Positions 1 through 12,495 of a stretch of DNA of 64,000 bases are shown one piece after another. Source of the stretch: Ichthyophthirius multifiliis (lineage: Eukaryota; Ciliophora; Oligohymenophorea; Hymenostomatida); NCBI RefSeq assembly GCF_000220395.1, contig NW_004085967.1, positions 180,876-244,875 on the forward strand, written 5' to 3'. The first letter of the stretch is position 1. Each line of letters begins with the position of its first letter. The notes beneath the pieces were generated by a model. The model saw only the letters and a program-made list of their open reading frames with translations, was not told the DNA's origin and did no database searches. The translations under genes and the position numbers were made by a program.

Positions 1-3000
1 AGTTAATAATTTTTTCTAAACTTAAAATTTGATATACTTTTTGTTTTATAAAAGTTTACTTTTTGGACTCTCTTTATTTTACTTTAATTGGTATTCATCT
101 TTTCTTGGTACTTCTATGTTTGAATCTATGTGGGTATTCTTGTACGATTTCATATTTAATGCTGGAACTGTGATTCTATACGGACTATATGATACTCCTT
201 TCCAAAAAATCGTCTTATAAATTTTCCCTTCACTTTATGTATCTGGTTTAGTTGAAAAATAACGAGTTTTATCAAATTTTGTACTACAGAGTGTCTTAGA
301 GGGTCTTTTTTAAGGAACTCTTATTTACTATGTATCCATTTATATAGTTTCCAGATCTCTAAGTATTGATGGATATAATTCTGACTTTGGAATCATGTCT
401 TTAGTTATTATTTATAGTGTCATACTTGTTTTTAATTTTAAAATTATCTTAACTTCAGAGAGTCATAAAGTAAGAATTGTCTGGGCTGGTCAATTAATTG
501 TTTTGGTACTTATTATAGTATTTATTTTTGCTAATGATACTGATAATTTCTCGAATTGGGATTGGGTTATGACAACTGGTGAAATATTCAAAAGAGGTGA
601 TACTATTTGTTGTTTGATTTTTAATGTTATTGTATCTCTTATTGTTTCTCATTTTGTAAATGTTTTTATGGTCGAATATCTATAACCTAATACCTATTTG
701 CTTAATGCTTCAAAAATTTAATAATAAAAATGTTTGAACTATTATATATATATTTTATTTATTTTTATTTTTATTATTAGTAAATTGGAAAGAATATAAT
801 AATTAAATAATTATTGAATAAAGTCTGAAAAGAGAAATTGATTTAGGACTTTTAATTAAGAAAATCTTTACATCATAAAGTATTATTGAATAATCAGTTT
901 TAGATAGTAAATAAAAAATTACAAATTATATAAAAATAATAAATTTTATTAGTGGTTTCTGCATTTGAATCTGATGTAACACATATGTAAATAAATCCAT
1001 ATTCATTAAAATTTAATGACTAAAAATTAGAAAATAAATACAAATATGAACGTACATCTTCAAGCTCTTCAATATTCCGTTTTACATATTTTATTATAGT
1101 ATTAATAATTGTCGTATACATAATAGTAGATACTATAACCGATAAAGAATTAGATTAAATTAGAGGCTTTTTACGAGCAGGATTTGGTGGTTTTTTCGTA
1201 TTAGGATTAATACTTGTATTAAGTTAAAAGTTTCAAGATTTATATTATTCATTATCATTTTCACTTCTTTTCATTGGGGTAGTTTTCAAAATAATACTTG
1301 ATTGGATCGAATCAAATTTCAGTACTTCAATGACTACAATGATTACTACTTGCATTCTTACATTTAATTTTGGTTTAAATATTTATTCTGTAATTATTTT
1401 GAATTTAATGAACTCTTGTAGCTTTATTATAAGAATTATTTTTATTTATTATGACAAAGGCTATTACGATTAAAATGGAACTAATTAAGATCTTTATAAT
1501 TTCTTTTTAATTGCTTCATTTGTAATTATGCTTTTTTATGTGTTCGTATAATCTGTATATGTAATATACAAAAGTGAAAGTGAGAAAAGGAAATATTTTG
1601 TAGCTTAATAAGATATAAAAAACGCCAAAGAACAAAATAATGCTATATTATCAATTTTAGTCCCAGATTTTGTCCAAAACAAATTAAATACAGGAAAATT
1701 CGAAATGGCAGATGATTAAGACGAAGTTGCCATTTTATTTGCTGATATTTGTTATTTCGATGACATGGTAGAAGAAGAATAAAACAATATAGTTTCTATA
1801 CTTGATGAATTGTTCAGAAATTTTGATATCATTTGTGAAAAACATGGTGCTTAGAAAATCGAGACTGTCGGAAAGACATATATGGCAGCAACAGGTATAA
1901 AAGAATGTGAAATAAACGTGTCAGAACAAATAAAGTAAAGAGGAAAAGGCGAAAGATTAGTAACAATGGCAAAAGAGATGTTAGAGCATGCCAGCAATTA
2001 AAAATGGGGAAAACAATAAGAGCCAATATAATTAAAAATTGGTATTAATAAAGGGGAAGTAATGGCAGGTGTTATAGGAAATCCTAAACCTTAATTTTCT
2101 TTAATAGGAGATACTGTAAATACAACTTCTCGTATTTGTGCTTAATGCTCTTATGGTAAAATAATGATTACTTAAAAAATTAAAGATGAAGTAAAAAATA
2201 TGAATCATTCCTTCAAACCTATCACTTTTTAACCCAAAGGTAAAGATGTGATGACTGCATATGAAATTGCAGGCCTTGCTACTCAAAAAAAATTTTAGGG
2301 AATCCTTAAAAATCTCAATAAGCATAAAGATGCTATTAATTAAATTCCTTTAAGTAACAATTAGACAGTTAAAAAATAAAACTCTATTACAGGTGGATCT
2401 AATAATAATTCAGAAAAATAAAATAATATTATCAATGTTTTAAGAGGTAAAAATCCTATTAATTAAGAAAAAAACAATAAATCTTCACAAAACTAGATAT
2501 TAAATTAATAAAATACTGAATAATAATAGTTGACAATTAAATAAAATGAAGAAAACAGATTAATGACAAATAACCAATATGGTCCTGATACTGAATATCA
2601 AGATGATGATGATGAAAATGATGAAGATATAGATTTTGAAGAAGATGTAATATTAGAACAAGGAGATTTAAAAACAAACATATTACTCATGATCGACAAA
2701 AACGTTCCAAACGATTCTATTTATAAATTCAGAAATCAAACAAAAAAATATAGTTTGCATGTAAACAGAATAATGATTATTTTTCTTATACTTCTTTATT
2801 TGATTAGTACTATGTTCTTAATTACTGTTAGATCTGCTTTTTAATATTCCAGTGCTATTTTTATTATTAGAGGTATTTATATATTTGCTTTAGTTATTGT
2901 ATTGTTTACTCTTTCTTATTCTTTTTCTAATGATTAAATTAGATATATAACATAATTTATACTTATGCTTGGTTGTGTCCCTTCATTACTTTAAGGCTAT

Positions 3001-3726
3001 TTCTGCTTTTAGGATGATTTCTTAACTATTTAAATTATTGAAGCATTAATTATTTATATGACGTCCTCTTATATTGTGTATTCTTTAATATATTTTTAAA
3101 TTTTATATTTTTTTATTAATAAAAAGTATCTTTAACTTTATTGATATTATTGTTTATTCTACTATTATAAGCATTCTTTTTATTGCTTTGATATTTGATG
3201 ATTTAAATGTCACTAATTGTTTCTTTTTTTGGGCTTTTATTATTCTTATTATTTAAAAATCATATATTTATTTACGAAATTCGTACAAAAATTACAATTT
3301 TACATCTAAAATTAATAAAAAGAAAGATAAAATGTAAGGATTAGTTAATTAATTATTACCTGCAGTGGTAAAAAAACATAAAAGAAATTTAAAAAATATA
3401 ATATTTTTTTAAAAGGCATTAAATAAATTAAGAAATTAAAATGTATTTTTAAATAATAAACGTGAATTAACAGATGAATTCGAAGATGTAACAATATTAT
3501 TTGCAGACATTAAAGGATTTACTGAATTTTCTGATAAAGTAAAAGATCCTAAGAAAGTCCTTAAAATGTTAAAAAATTTGTTTGAAGGATTCGATAAATT
3601 ATGTTTAAAAAATAACGTTTTTAAACTATATACTATTGGTGATTGTTATGTAGTCTTGAGTTTCGTTGTTGCGGAAAGATAGAATATTAAAGAAGAAATA
3701 TGTTAAGAAGCTAAAAATGGTATATT

Positions 3727-3787
<61 letters not shown>

Positions 3788-4206
3788 AAAAATTAAAAAT
3801 AGTCGTAAATATGGGATTGGAAATGATTGAAACAATAAATCATATCAGAAAAGATTATACATTTTTAAACATGAGAATAGGAATACATACAGTAAATAAA
3901 TAAATATCAATAATATATATATTCTAAATAAATAAAAAGAGCAAAAAAATAATTGGAGGTATTTTAGGAACCCATGTAGTTAGATATGATGTATATGGAA
4001 GAGACATTAGAATTGCAAATAAAATGGAATCAAGTGGGGATCCTGCAAAAGTAATGATTAGTTAATCTACTAAAGATTGGATTGAAAAAGATCCTAATTG
4101 TCCTTACAGTATTGTTTGGGCTAAAGAAGTTGAAATTAAAAGTAAAGATAAACCTACTGAAATTATATAAAGCTATTTTATTAATAAAAAAGGATATTAT
4201 TAATGA
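1..4206 (+). CDS. P4-ATPase/guanylyl cyclase fusion, 3' part (5' end outside window)
   Basis: A membrane guanylyl cyclase fused behind a P4-type ATPase, an architecture known from ciliates and apicomplexans, making cGMP at the membrane. The first ~700 bases encode the last ATPase membrane segments (LFYKSLLFGLSLFYFNW, FPSLYVSG). A six-TM block and cyclase domain 1 follow (VAILFADI at about 1.72 kb, IGDTVNTTSRI at about 2.1 kb), then an acidic linker, a second six-TM block and domain 2 (VTILFADIKGFTEF at about 3.5 kb, YTIGDCYV). Domain 1 is C2-like and domain 2 C1-like, the swapped order of protist enzymes. In domain 1, KIETVGKTYMAATG has Glu where adenylyl cyclases have Lys, favouring GTP. Introns that restore the frame: 732-780, 907-952, 3078-3126, 3720-3802 (TA-rich) and 3892-3939. 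TGA stop at 4204. No start is present, so the gene is partial. Confidence 0.9.
3735..3784. repeat. (TA)n microsatellite inside an intron
   Basis: About 25 uninterrupted AT/TA dinucleotides fill most of the 83-bp fourth intron of the cyclase gene. The splice borders lie outside the repeat, so length change need not alter the protein. Confidence 0.9.
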
Positions 4207-4429
4207 AATATATAATAAATAATTTTATATATATTTATTTAATTATATTTTTATTAATTTAATTAATAAAATATATATATTAATATTTTTTATTTCTTTT
4301 GTATTTTTTTAAAAACTATATTAAAAAAAGTGTCATTATCTATTTTATTTTATTTTTATACTGAAAAGAAAAAATATAATAACAAATAATACATAATACA
4401 TATTATAAAAAGATTAAATCATATAGTTA

Positions 4430-5800
4430 TCCTTAACTTTTTAGTTTTCCTTATGGTAGAATTTAAAACAAATACTTTTAAATTAATTGCGATAAATTAA
4501 AAAATACATTTATATAAACCAAATCAATATCATATTTAGCTAAAGCTATATTAAGTTATGTTATTTTCATATTTCTTTCTATATTATTTTAATCTATTTA
4601 CAAAGCTTTTTGTAAATAATTTTTCGCATTTAAAAAAATCTTACTTTTCTAAATATATCGAGGCAATATAATTCCTCGAATATTTTAAGATTCCAACTCA
4701 ACCGCTTTTTCAAATTTTTCACAAGCAACTTCATAATTATCAAGCATATAATAATTATCAGCCAAATTATATAAAGCTGCGGTATTTTAAATATCTAAAA
4801 TAATAGCTTTTTCTAATCATTACTAGGCTTATTTAAATTATTATTTAATACAAAAAGCATTACCTAAATTATACAAATAATCAGATTTCACGACAAATAT
4901 TCTCAAAGAATTTTTATAATTAAAAATGGCATTATCAATTAGGTTTTTCATATAAAAATAATATCCTAAATTATACTCAATTTGATAATTCTAGTATAAT
5001 ATACATATTTCTTTATAATATTTTATTGCCATATCAAAATCTTCTAATAAGTAATAACAGTTGGCTAAACTAATTTTAGCTTCTATATCATTTGTATCAC
5101 ATTCTTAAGCTTTCTAATAATATTTTAATGCTATTGTTTGTATAAAATATTAAACCTATTACACTAGAAGCAAAGCTCCAAATCTAGAATTTATTTTTAG
5201 AACTTCTCTTAATTATTCTGTGCTTATTTATATTCTTTCCGTCCTACATATATTAAATTTAATTAATAATGAGCTTTGTATATATTGATTAGTTTTAAAC
5301 TATTATTTTATAATATTCACTGGCTTTATCTAATTTTCTTGGTTTTTAATATAATTTTCCTAACCGGAATTTCGCTATTATATTTGTGGTTGGATATTTG
5401 ACGCTTTTCTTTTTAAATCAAATTTTTAATATGAAAAATAAAATAAGCAAATAATAAAATTAATAATATTCGTTTATATATATAAATATTTACTCAAAAT
5501 TCATTTACGCTTATTCATAATTTTATTGCAATAACAATTTAGTTGTATGTTCAATAATTTAATGTAAATCATTAGGTTTTATATATTCATTTGTTTTTAA
5601 AAAAAAAAAAGCATTTTATTTTTTTACTTAAAACTTTTAAAAACTATTCTCTAGATTTATCAAATTTTTTATTAAATTTATTTATTTGCTTTATAAATTT
5701 ATTTATTAGTTCTAAAGGGATATATTTTTTTGAGAATTGAATTTTGTTTTTAATTTTATATTATTTTAAAACTTTACATAGATTAAAAAAATATAATAAA
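4430..5800 (-). pseudogene. TPR-repeat protein with broken frames
   Basis: Minus-strand reading gives a run of tetratricopeptide repeats, helical scaffolds for protein binding: LYNLADNYYMLDNYEVACEK at about 4.72 kb, ALKYYQKAQECD with ANCYYLLEDFDMAIKYY at about 5.05 kb, and KAHYQLNLIYVGRKEYKQAQ at about 5.25 kb. Several repeats are joined only across single-base frame changes (about 5213, 5275, and the A12 tract at 5599), and there is an in-frame TGA at 4817-4819. An intron near 5406-5495 is plausible. Coding character continues upstream to about 5.8 kb without a clear ATG, and the 3' end is also unclear. It is either a decaying gene or a real TPR gene with assembly errors. The specific family was not recognised. 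Confidence 0.55.
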
Positions 5801-6773
5801 ATTAATAAAAAATTATTTATTTCTGAACTTTTTAATATTTATTAATTACTTTTTAACATCATTCATCATTTTTTAGAAAGAGATTAAGAATCTTATTTTT
5901 ATAATATTTATGAATTATTTAAACTATTTTCATACTTTCTTTCTTGTGATTAATTTTATTACATTATATTTTAAAGATTTTGTTTAATTATTTTATTGTT
6001 TTATTAAATATTATTTTAATAGATTTTCAATAACTCCTACTTACATATACTCTATTTATATTCTATTAACTTTATAGAATACAATTATTAGAAGATTTAT
6101 ATTTAAAGTCAGAATTAAATATATTATTATTATTGATTTCTAATTAACTTTATTTAATATTTTAAAAAGATATAGATTAGAATTTTTATTTACATAATTT
6201 ATTTAGTTTTTTATGATTTGAAGAAAACAATAAATGTAAATATATATGTTAAATATGAAAATATAATAAAAAAAAATATTAATAAGTATAAAGAAAATAT
6301 TAAATTATTAAAAGATTTAAAAACTATATATTTAAATAATATCAATAAATTAATTATGTATTTAAAAAATAATAAATGATTAATACAAAATTATATAAAT
6401 ATTTATTTTATTATATATTATTAATTCTTTTATTTTTTCTATTCATATTTTTTATTATATTAATATTTTATTAATACCTATAATTTAACAAAATTAAATT
6501 AATTTATTTTATTTTATATTAATATTTTTAAAATTTTAATTTATAAATTTTTTAATTAAGTTTAAAAAAAATAATAGTATAAGAAAAAGCAAAAGTATAT
6601 ATTATATTAATAAATAAAATATAATTAAAGTTTATAATTTAATTTTTATATAAATATTATAAAAACAAAATTAAAAATATAAAGTTAATATTATTTATTA
6701 TTACTTATAATTGATTTATAACTAAATTTTTATTTTAAGTTTATAAATATATAATTTATTTTTAATCAAAAAA
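5801..6773. other. AT-rich spacer
   Basis: Mostly A/T homopolymers and short TA runs with no motif I recognise. Weak minus-strand open reading up to about 6.2 kb could be the 5' part of the TPR gene. Confidence 0.5.
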
Positions 6774-8590
6774 TCATAATTTTTCTTAAGTAACATTTAT
6801 TACAGAATTATAATTTTCTTCTTCTAATTCTTTAATAAACTAGAGATTTTGATTTTAATTTACATTTTAATTTTGATTTTAATTTGGATTTTTACTCTAT
6901 CTGAATTCTGCGTTTCCTTATATATTATTAAGCTAGGTTTTATTTACTTCTTATTTATTAATATCAGTTTGAATAGAAAAAAGTGATATATCTACAGATT
7001 ATTGTGTTAACTATTTATTTAGATTTTCATGTTTATTTTATTCCATTTCGATATCAAATTAGATATTTTATTCATTTTAATTGCATAATTTAATTTTAAT
7101 TTATTTTATTAAAAATACTACCACGACAATTACCCAAATGACTTAGCAAACACAAACTAAAGCATTAATTGTCCAACATATATTAATAATGAAAGTAACA
7201 AAATCTTTATCTAAATATGACTTATCAATATTTAATTAATCTTTATCTATAAAAGCTACCTAATAAAAGCTTTATATAGACCACACAACAATTAAGCAAA
7301 CGTAAATTAAAATAAAATTAAAATAAATAAGTTGTGAAGTAAAATTAAGAGCAAAATATTAATAAACATTATATTTATAATTAAAAATAAACGTAATTAG
7401 ATAATAAGTTGCAAAAAAAAATAAAAAAATTCCATTTCCTAAAAAAGTTTACATTGTTGAAACTATACAACAAACTATTATTATTTTAACAATAATTCTA
7501 AAAGCGCAATAATTTCTATTATAAAAGTTCACTAACTATTGATTTTCAAAAAAATGTTTATATTTCTTACAGTATTCAATATCTTAAACAAATATTTTAT
7601 AATTTTACATTATTTTTAAAGGTATAAAAGCATAGAATATGTATGAAACGAACATTATTATTGCCAAAATAAAATCAATTATTATAAGAATTTCTAATTC
7701 AAATCTATATGTTTTTATCCTTATTAGTGAAAAAAAAATTATGTTAACTAATAAAATATCATATATTCGTAAAAAAGCGTTATAATTAAATAAAAATTTA
7801 ATAATTTTATTTTTACATTTTGAAAATATAAATGTAAAACTTAAATAAATAAACAAAATTGATAGACAATCTCCACTATTATTTATAAAAAGTGTTGACT
7901 TTATATATTAGTTATTGTATTGTGTTTAGTTTTTATAATTTAATATTTATTATTTATCTATTAAATTGCAAATAATTAATTCCCACAAAACATTGGGTAT
8001 ATTAATAAAATTAATTTTGATTAATTCATAGAGTAGTATATTTAAAGATTCACTTTTAAAAATTTCTAAAAACAAAATAATACTAAGCAATTAATAATAA
8101 TCTAAATATAACCATAGTATTATTTTATTTATTCTTAAAATAATAAAAATTAATAAAACTAAAATAAATGATAATAAAAATGACCATGTTATATATTTTA
8201 CATTATCATAAATCTATATTTCTATTTAATTATAGAGAAAGAAATAATCAATACTTATCGAAGAAGGTTAAATTTATAAAATATTTCCTTATTAATCTTA
8301 TATATCTCTCATTTTTTAAAGTTCAAATCTCCTATAAAGAAAACTTTAATTATAAGTCAAATATATATTTATCAAATTTTAGTTTTCTTATTAAAAAAAA
8401 TATTGGAATTCAAAATTTTGATTAGATTCAATTTTAAATATTTATTATAAATCTTGATTATCAAAACTATAATTCTAATCTAATTGTAATTAAAACAAGT
8501 TCTTATTTATAATTATTAATTATCCATTAAAACATTATTAATGTTTTATATATAAAAACAAAATAATTAATGTTAATCTTAAAAACATAA
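6774..8590 (-). CDS. Polytopic membrane protein, family not recognised
   Basis: One minus-strand frame with no TGA runs from about 8590 down to a TGA at 6774-6776. It encodes an N-terminal hydrophilic stretch, then about eight to nine hydrophobic segments. These include WSFLLSFILVLLIFIILRI near 8.17 kb, GDCLSILFIYLSFTFIF near 7.85 kb, LEILIIIDFILAIIMFVSYI near 7.65 kb, FNFILIYVCLIVVWSIQSF near 7.25 kb and NALVCVCQVIWVIVVVVFLI near 7.1 kb. A hydrophilic Asn/Gln-rich tail follows, ending ELEEENYNSVINVTQEKL. The layout resembles seven-TM receptor-like proteins but no diagnostic motif was seen. No ATG stands out at the 5' end, so the start, or an upstream exon, is unresolved. Confidence 0.6.
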
Positions 8591-9020
8591 AATAAAAATT
8601 ATATTTATATATTTATTTATTTTTTTATATTTATATTAATATTAATAACTTTATTTTATTTAAGTTAAAATTATTGTATAATTATTATTATATTTATATA
8701 AATTTAGAGACTTTTATTAAAAAAATTTATTCTTTAATTTTTTATATTATTTAAATTGTACATATAATTTTTTAAATTTCTATTAAATTAAATATGAAAA
8801 AATTAATAAATATATATAATTTTATATGAATTATTAAATAAACGTATAATTATCGAAAAATCTTTTATAATTATAATATATATATATATTTGACATTATA
8901 TCAAAATATTTTCCCCACTTTTTAATATAAATATTTATAATAAATTTTTGATAAAAGTGAATTAGATTTTTTGTTTAATATATAATTATTTTATAATTTA
9001 TTTTTTTATTTTTTATATCA
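8591..9020. other. AT-rich spacer
   Basis: Low-complexity sequence between two divergently transcribed genes; it presumably holds both promoters, but no defined element can be pointed to. Confidence 0.5.
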
Positions 9021-9554
9021 ATGAGTAATATTGCCTTAATTTATTCTTAGCCGTAATGTCTTTGCTATGAATTAAGAAAAATATACTCAGCTCCTGAAAT
9101 AAATTTTTGTATTGATATAGTTAATGAATTGAGTAAAAGAAATTCTTTAAATTTTTAAAAAATAATCTAAAAATAAAAAGTTTCTAATATTAATAATTTC
9201 AATGATAAAGCTTCTAAAACTGTAAATTTATATAATAAATATAAATGCCTAAAACCATCTATTTTTAACATACAATTTTAAAATTAAAATATTTAATAAA
9301 ACTAATAAATCCTAAATATTAATAATATTTAAAAATATCAATCATAAATTAACAAGAAATAAAGTTATTTAAAAAAAGCAATTTTAAATTGTGCTTTTAA
9401 ATATGTTAATAATTACTTTCTATAATAAAATAAATTCAATTAAAACTAAATTTAAATTTAATAATAATATCATAAATTATATAATTAGTAATAATAAATT
9501 AACTAAGAAGATTTATTACTTTTTGATCTTTATTTAGCTCCTGAAGTTATTTGA
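9021..9554 (+). CDS. Q/N-rich hypothetical protein, 177 aa
   Basis: An uninterrupted table-6 frame from ATG 9021 to TGA 9552-9554. The N-terminus reads MSNIALIYSQPQCLCYELRK; the middle is rich in Gln, Asn and Lys, and the protein ends DLLLFDLYLAPEVI. No membrane segment, signal peptide or known domain is visible. Standard-code ORF finding misses it because most glutamines are TAA or TAG. The protein is largely low-complexity, so the call rests on frame length and start/stop placement. It could be an exon of something larger, but no splice signals were needed. Confidence 0.45.
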
Positions 9555-10059
9555 ATTTTTTACTTTTTACTATATTTATTTATATTTTATTGTTATTTTT
9601 TTAAAAAAATTAAATAAATTAAGAATTACATATATTAATAGTTAAAAATTAAACGAAAAAATCAATTTTATTAATGTTTCTTCTGTTAAGTAATAAACGT
9701 CAATTATATAAAAATTAAATATATAAATAATATAATTTTTTTTAAAAAGATATTATATTATATTATAATAATGTTAAAAACACAAATCTATATACTAAAT
9801 TAGTAATAAAATAGATATTTATATATAAATTAAGAAATTGAAATACTAAACATTTACATAATTAAAGAAAAATATTAATTTTATAAAAATATTTATTTTA
9901 TTTAAAAAGTGTTTATTATTTTTTTTCTTAAAGCTTTCTTGATTTTAATTAAACTAGAATAAATCATTAAATTAAAAAACATATAATAAAATAAATCTTA
10001 AAATTATTATAAAAAGTTATATAAAATTAAGTTATTAAAAATAATTAATTAAATAAGTA

Positions 10060-10090
<31 letters not shown>

Positions 10091-10255
10091 TAATTTATAT
10101 AATAATAATTTATTCTATTGTAATTTATATACTAAAATGGTATTCCGTATAAGTGCTAACTTAAATTAAAATAATTAGTTTATAATGACTATACTTATAT
10201 TATTATTAATGTATTTAATATTAACTGTATTTATTTTTTTAGAAATAGAATTGTA
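9555..10255. other. AT-rich spacer with (TA)n at 10060-10086
   Basis: Low-complexity A/T sequence containing a TA dinucleotide tract. The frame of the next gene is open upstream of its chosen ATG to about 10.14 kb (alternative ATG 10137 in another frame), so part of this could be 5' coding sequence. Confidence 0.45.
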
Positions 10256-10797
10256 ATGAAATCCTCTCGAACATTTCTAATAATAAAATTTTTTTATTTT
10301 AAAATATTTATTTTGAGTATTTTAAAAATTATTTTTGAATCTTTATTAATAGCCGATTGTTTTATTAATAACTCAACATTTAAAGAAATCAGCAATATGT
10401 TTTATAATGAATTTTATATTTCTGAAATTATAATGTGCTCTTGCTTTTTTAGTTTATTTCAATTAATTTTAATAATAAATTACAATTCTCACATTAAGCT
10501 TGGAATTGTTAACGAAGACAATAAAATAACTTTTTTATCAAAAAAGTATACTTACACTTACTTAATTTTAATTTTTATTTATTATTTAATTAATGGTGCT
10601 TACATATTTTTATACAGATTTGGTAATATTAATAATAGATAATATGTTTTTGGAATAGGTTTTTTTAACTCTGTATCATTACTGTATTTTATTATTATTA
10701 TTATATTTCTAAAAGTTAAATTCAGCGGTTGCATATATACATCATTTGAAAGTAAAAAGAATAATAAATTTATAGAAAAAGTTGGATATTATTGGGT

Positions 10798-10858
<61 letters not shown>

Positions 10859-12056
10859 TTTATTAAAAAAAATTCCTTTATTTTATTAATAGGTTTTCCG
10901 AAATGTATTAAATTTAGCTTTTTGTATAACATTATTAATCTATAATGATTAATTATATTAAAACATTTTCTTAAATAATTATAATTTATAAAGATTTTGG
11001 AATATAATTAGCTATTTTTTAATCCCAGTACATCAAATATTAACATTAGTACTTCCTATAATATTATCTTTAAATTTGAAAATAATAAGATCTTTATGTA
11101 ATATAGAAAGCACATAACGAAGCGAAATAGTTAAAAAACTAATTTAAAATTAAAGTAATGAATTTTAAAGAGAATAAACTTAATTTCTCATAATTAATTA
11201 ACGTAAAAATAATCTAGGAAAAATCGAAAAAATATCATCAAGTAATGATATTGCTTGCAGAATTTTTTTGAGAAAAGAAATAACTGAATTTATTTTAAAA
11301 GAATGTCAAGATTAAATAGAAGAATAATAAAATTTAAATATATAAAATCTTTGTTTAATACAAAGTATATAAATATAAAATGATTAGATTTATTTTATTT
11401 TTTAATTTTTAAAAAATGGCTCCCTTTCTGATAACATAAGATAAAATACATGTTAAAGTCCTGCTTTAAGTACAATTAATAATGAGTAGCCAGACTAAAA
11501 TACTATTTAATAATAATAACAAAATAAATTTAGCCTCAAAACAAAAATCAGAATAGCAATACAAATTGCTCGAATACTAAAAAATATGCATAGCGTTAAT
11601 GTTTTTCATGGGCATTTAACTAGCTCAAATATAATCTTCGATGATAATTATAATGTTAAAATTTCTGATTTGGGCTTTTAGAGTCTAAAAAAAATCTTAA
11701 GTCTTAAAAATACAAAATATTAAAATAAAACTTATTTTACTGCTCCTGAACATCTGATTTAAAGCGGAGCTATAGTGAATAAACCTAATAATAAATCTGA
11801 CATTTATAGCCTTTCATTCATTTTGTTGGAACTTTTTACCGAATAATAAACTTTTTTAAATAACCTATCTTTTGAAAATATAAAAAATATCATTGTTAAT
11901 GAAAATCAAAGACCTAAAATTATAAAAGGAGAATCTTTTCCTAATGAAGTTGCTACAATTATAAGATTTTGTTGGTTAAAAGAGCCTTCCGAAAGGCCTG
12001 ATATTGATGTTGTGCTTTAAAGTTTGGAAGGTTTAGATTAAAACTAAGATTTTTGA
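10256..12056 (+). CDS. Multi-TM protein fused to a predicted pseudokinase, 567 aa
   Basis: Two exons (10256-10795 and 10893-12056, phase 0) encode about six to seven hydrophobic segments followed by a cytoplasmic protein-kinase fold. The last TM includes IPVHQILTLVLPIILSLNLK. Kinase landmarks: FIFQFLKNGSLSDNI (hinge), HGHLTSSNIIF at 11608-11640 (catalytic loop), KISDLGF at about 11660, YFTAPEHL, KSDIYSLSFILLEL, and SERPDIDVVLQSLEG near the end. The HRD catalytic Asp is replaced (HGH), DFG is DLG, and the expected beta-3 Lys is not evident (IACRIFLRKE), so phosphotransfer looks unlikely. The fold resembles TKL kinases and the kinase-homology domain of receptor cyclases. It is probably a membrane receptor or scaffold. 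The start could lie further upstream. Confidence 0.8.
10799..10854. repeat. (TA)n microsatellite inside an intron
   Basis: A run of about 27 TA dinucleotides sits directly after the 5' splice site of the 97-bp intron (10796-10892) of the pseudokinase gene. Confidence 0.9.
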
Positions 12057-12495
12057 ATTTATATTTTTTAAATTAAAAAAGTAATAAAATTTATAATTTT
12101 TATATAAATTATTATTATTTTTTATATTTGATTTAGCTAATATATTATTTAAAAAAATTATTTAAAATTTATTTATGAAATATATTTTATTTATAATTTT
12201 TTTAATTAATATATATTATATAAAATATTATAATTTTAATATTATTTTGTATAATTTTGATATAATATATTTTAAACAAATTATAATAATAAAAATTTTA
12301 GTAAATAAATTTATATATTAAGTTAATAAATATTTATATTAAATATATGACTTATTAAAAAAAATTATATTTAAATTATTTATAATGCATCTAGAAAAAA
12401 AATAAAAATAATTTTAAATAAAAAAAAATATAATGCATTTATGTATTTAAAATATATTAACAATAATAATTTTTATATTTATCTAAGAATAAAAA
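12057..12495. other. AT-rich spacer between convergent genes
   Basis: Low-complexity sequence between two gene ends. No terminator-like or coding signal seen. Confidence 0.55.

Noticed and set aside
3735..3784. Possible CRISPR or telomere-like repeat
   Set aside because: It is a plain TA dinucleotide run within an intron; no C4A2-type telomere repeats or spaced repeats were found anywhere.
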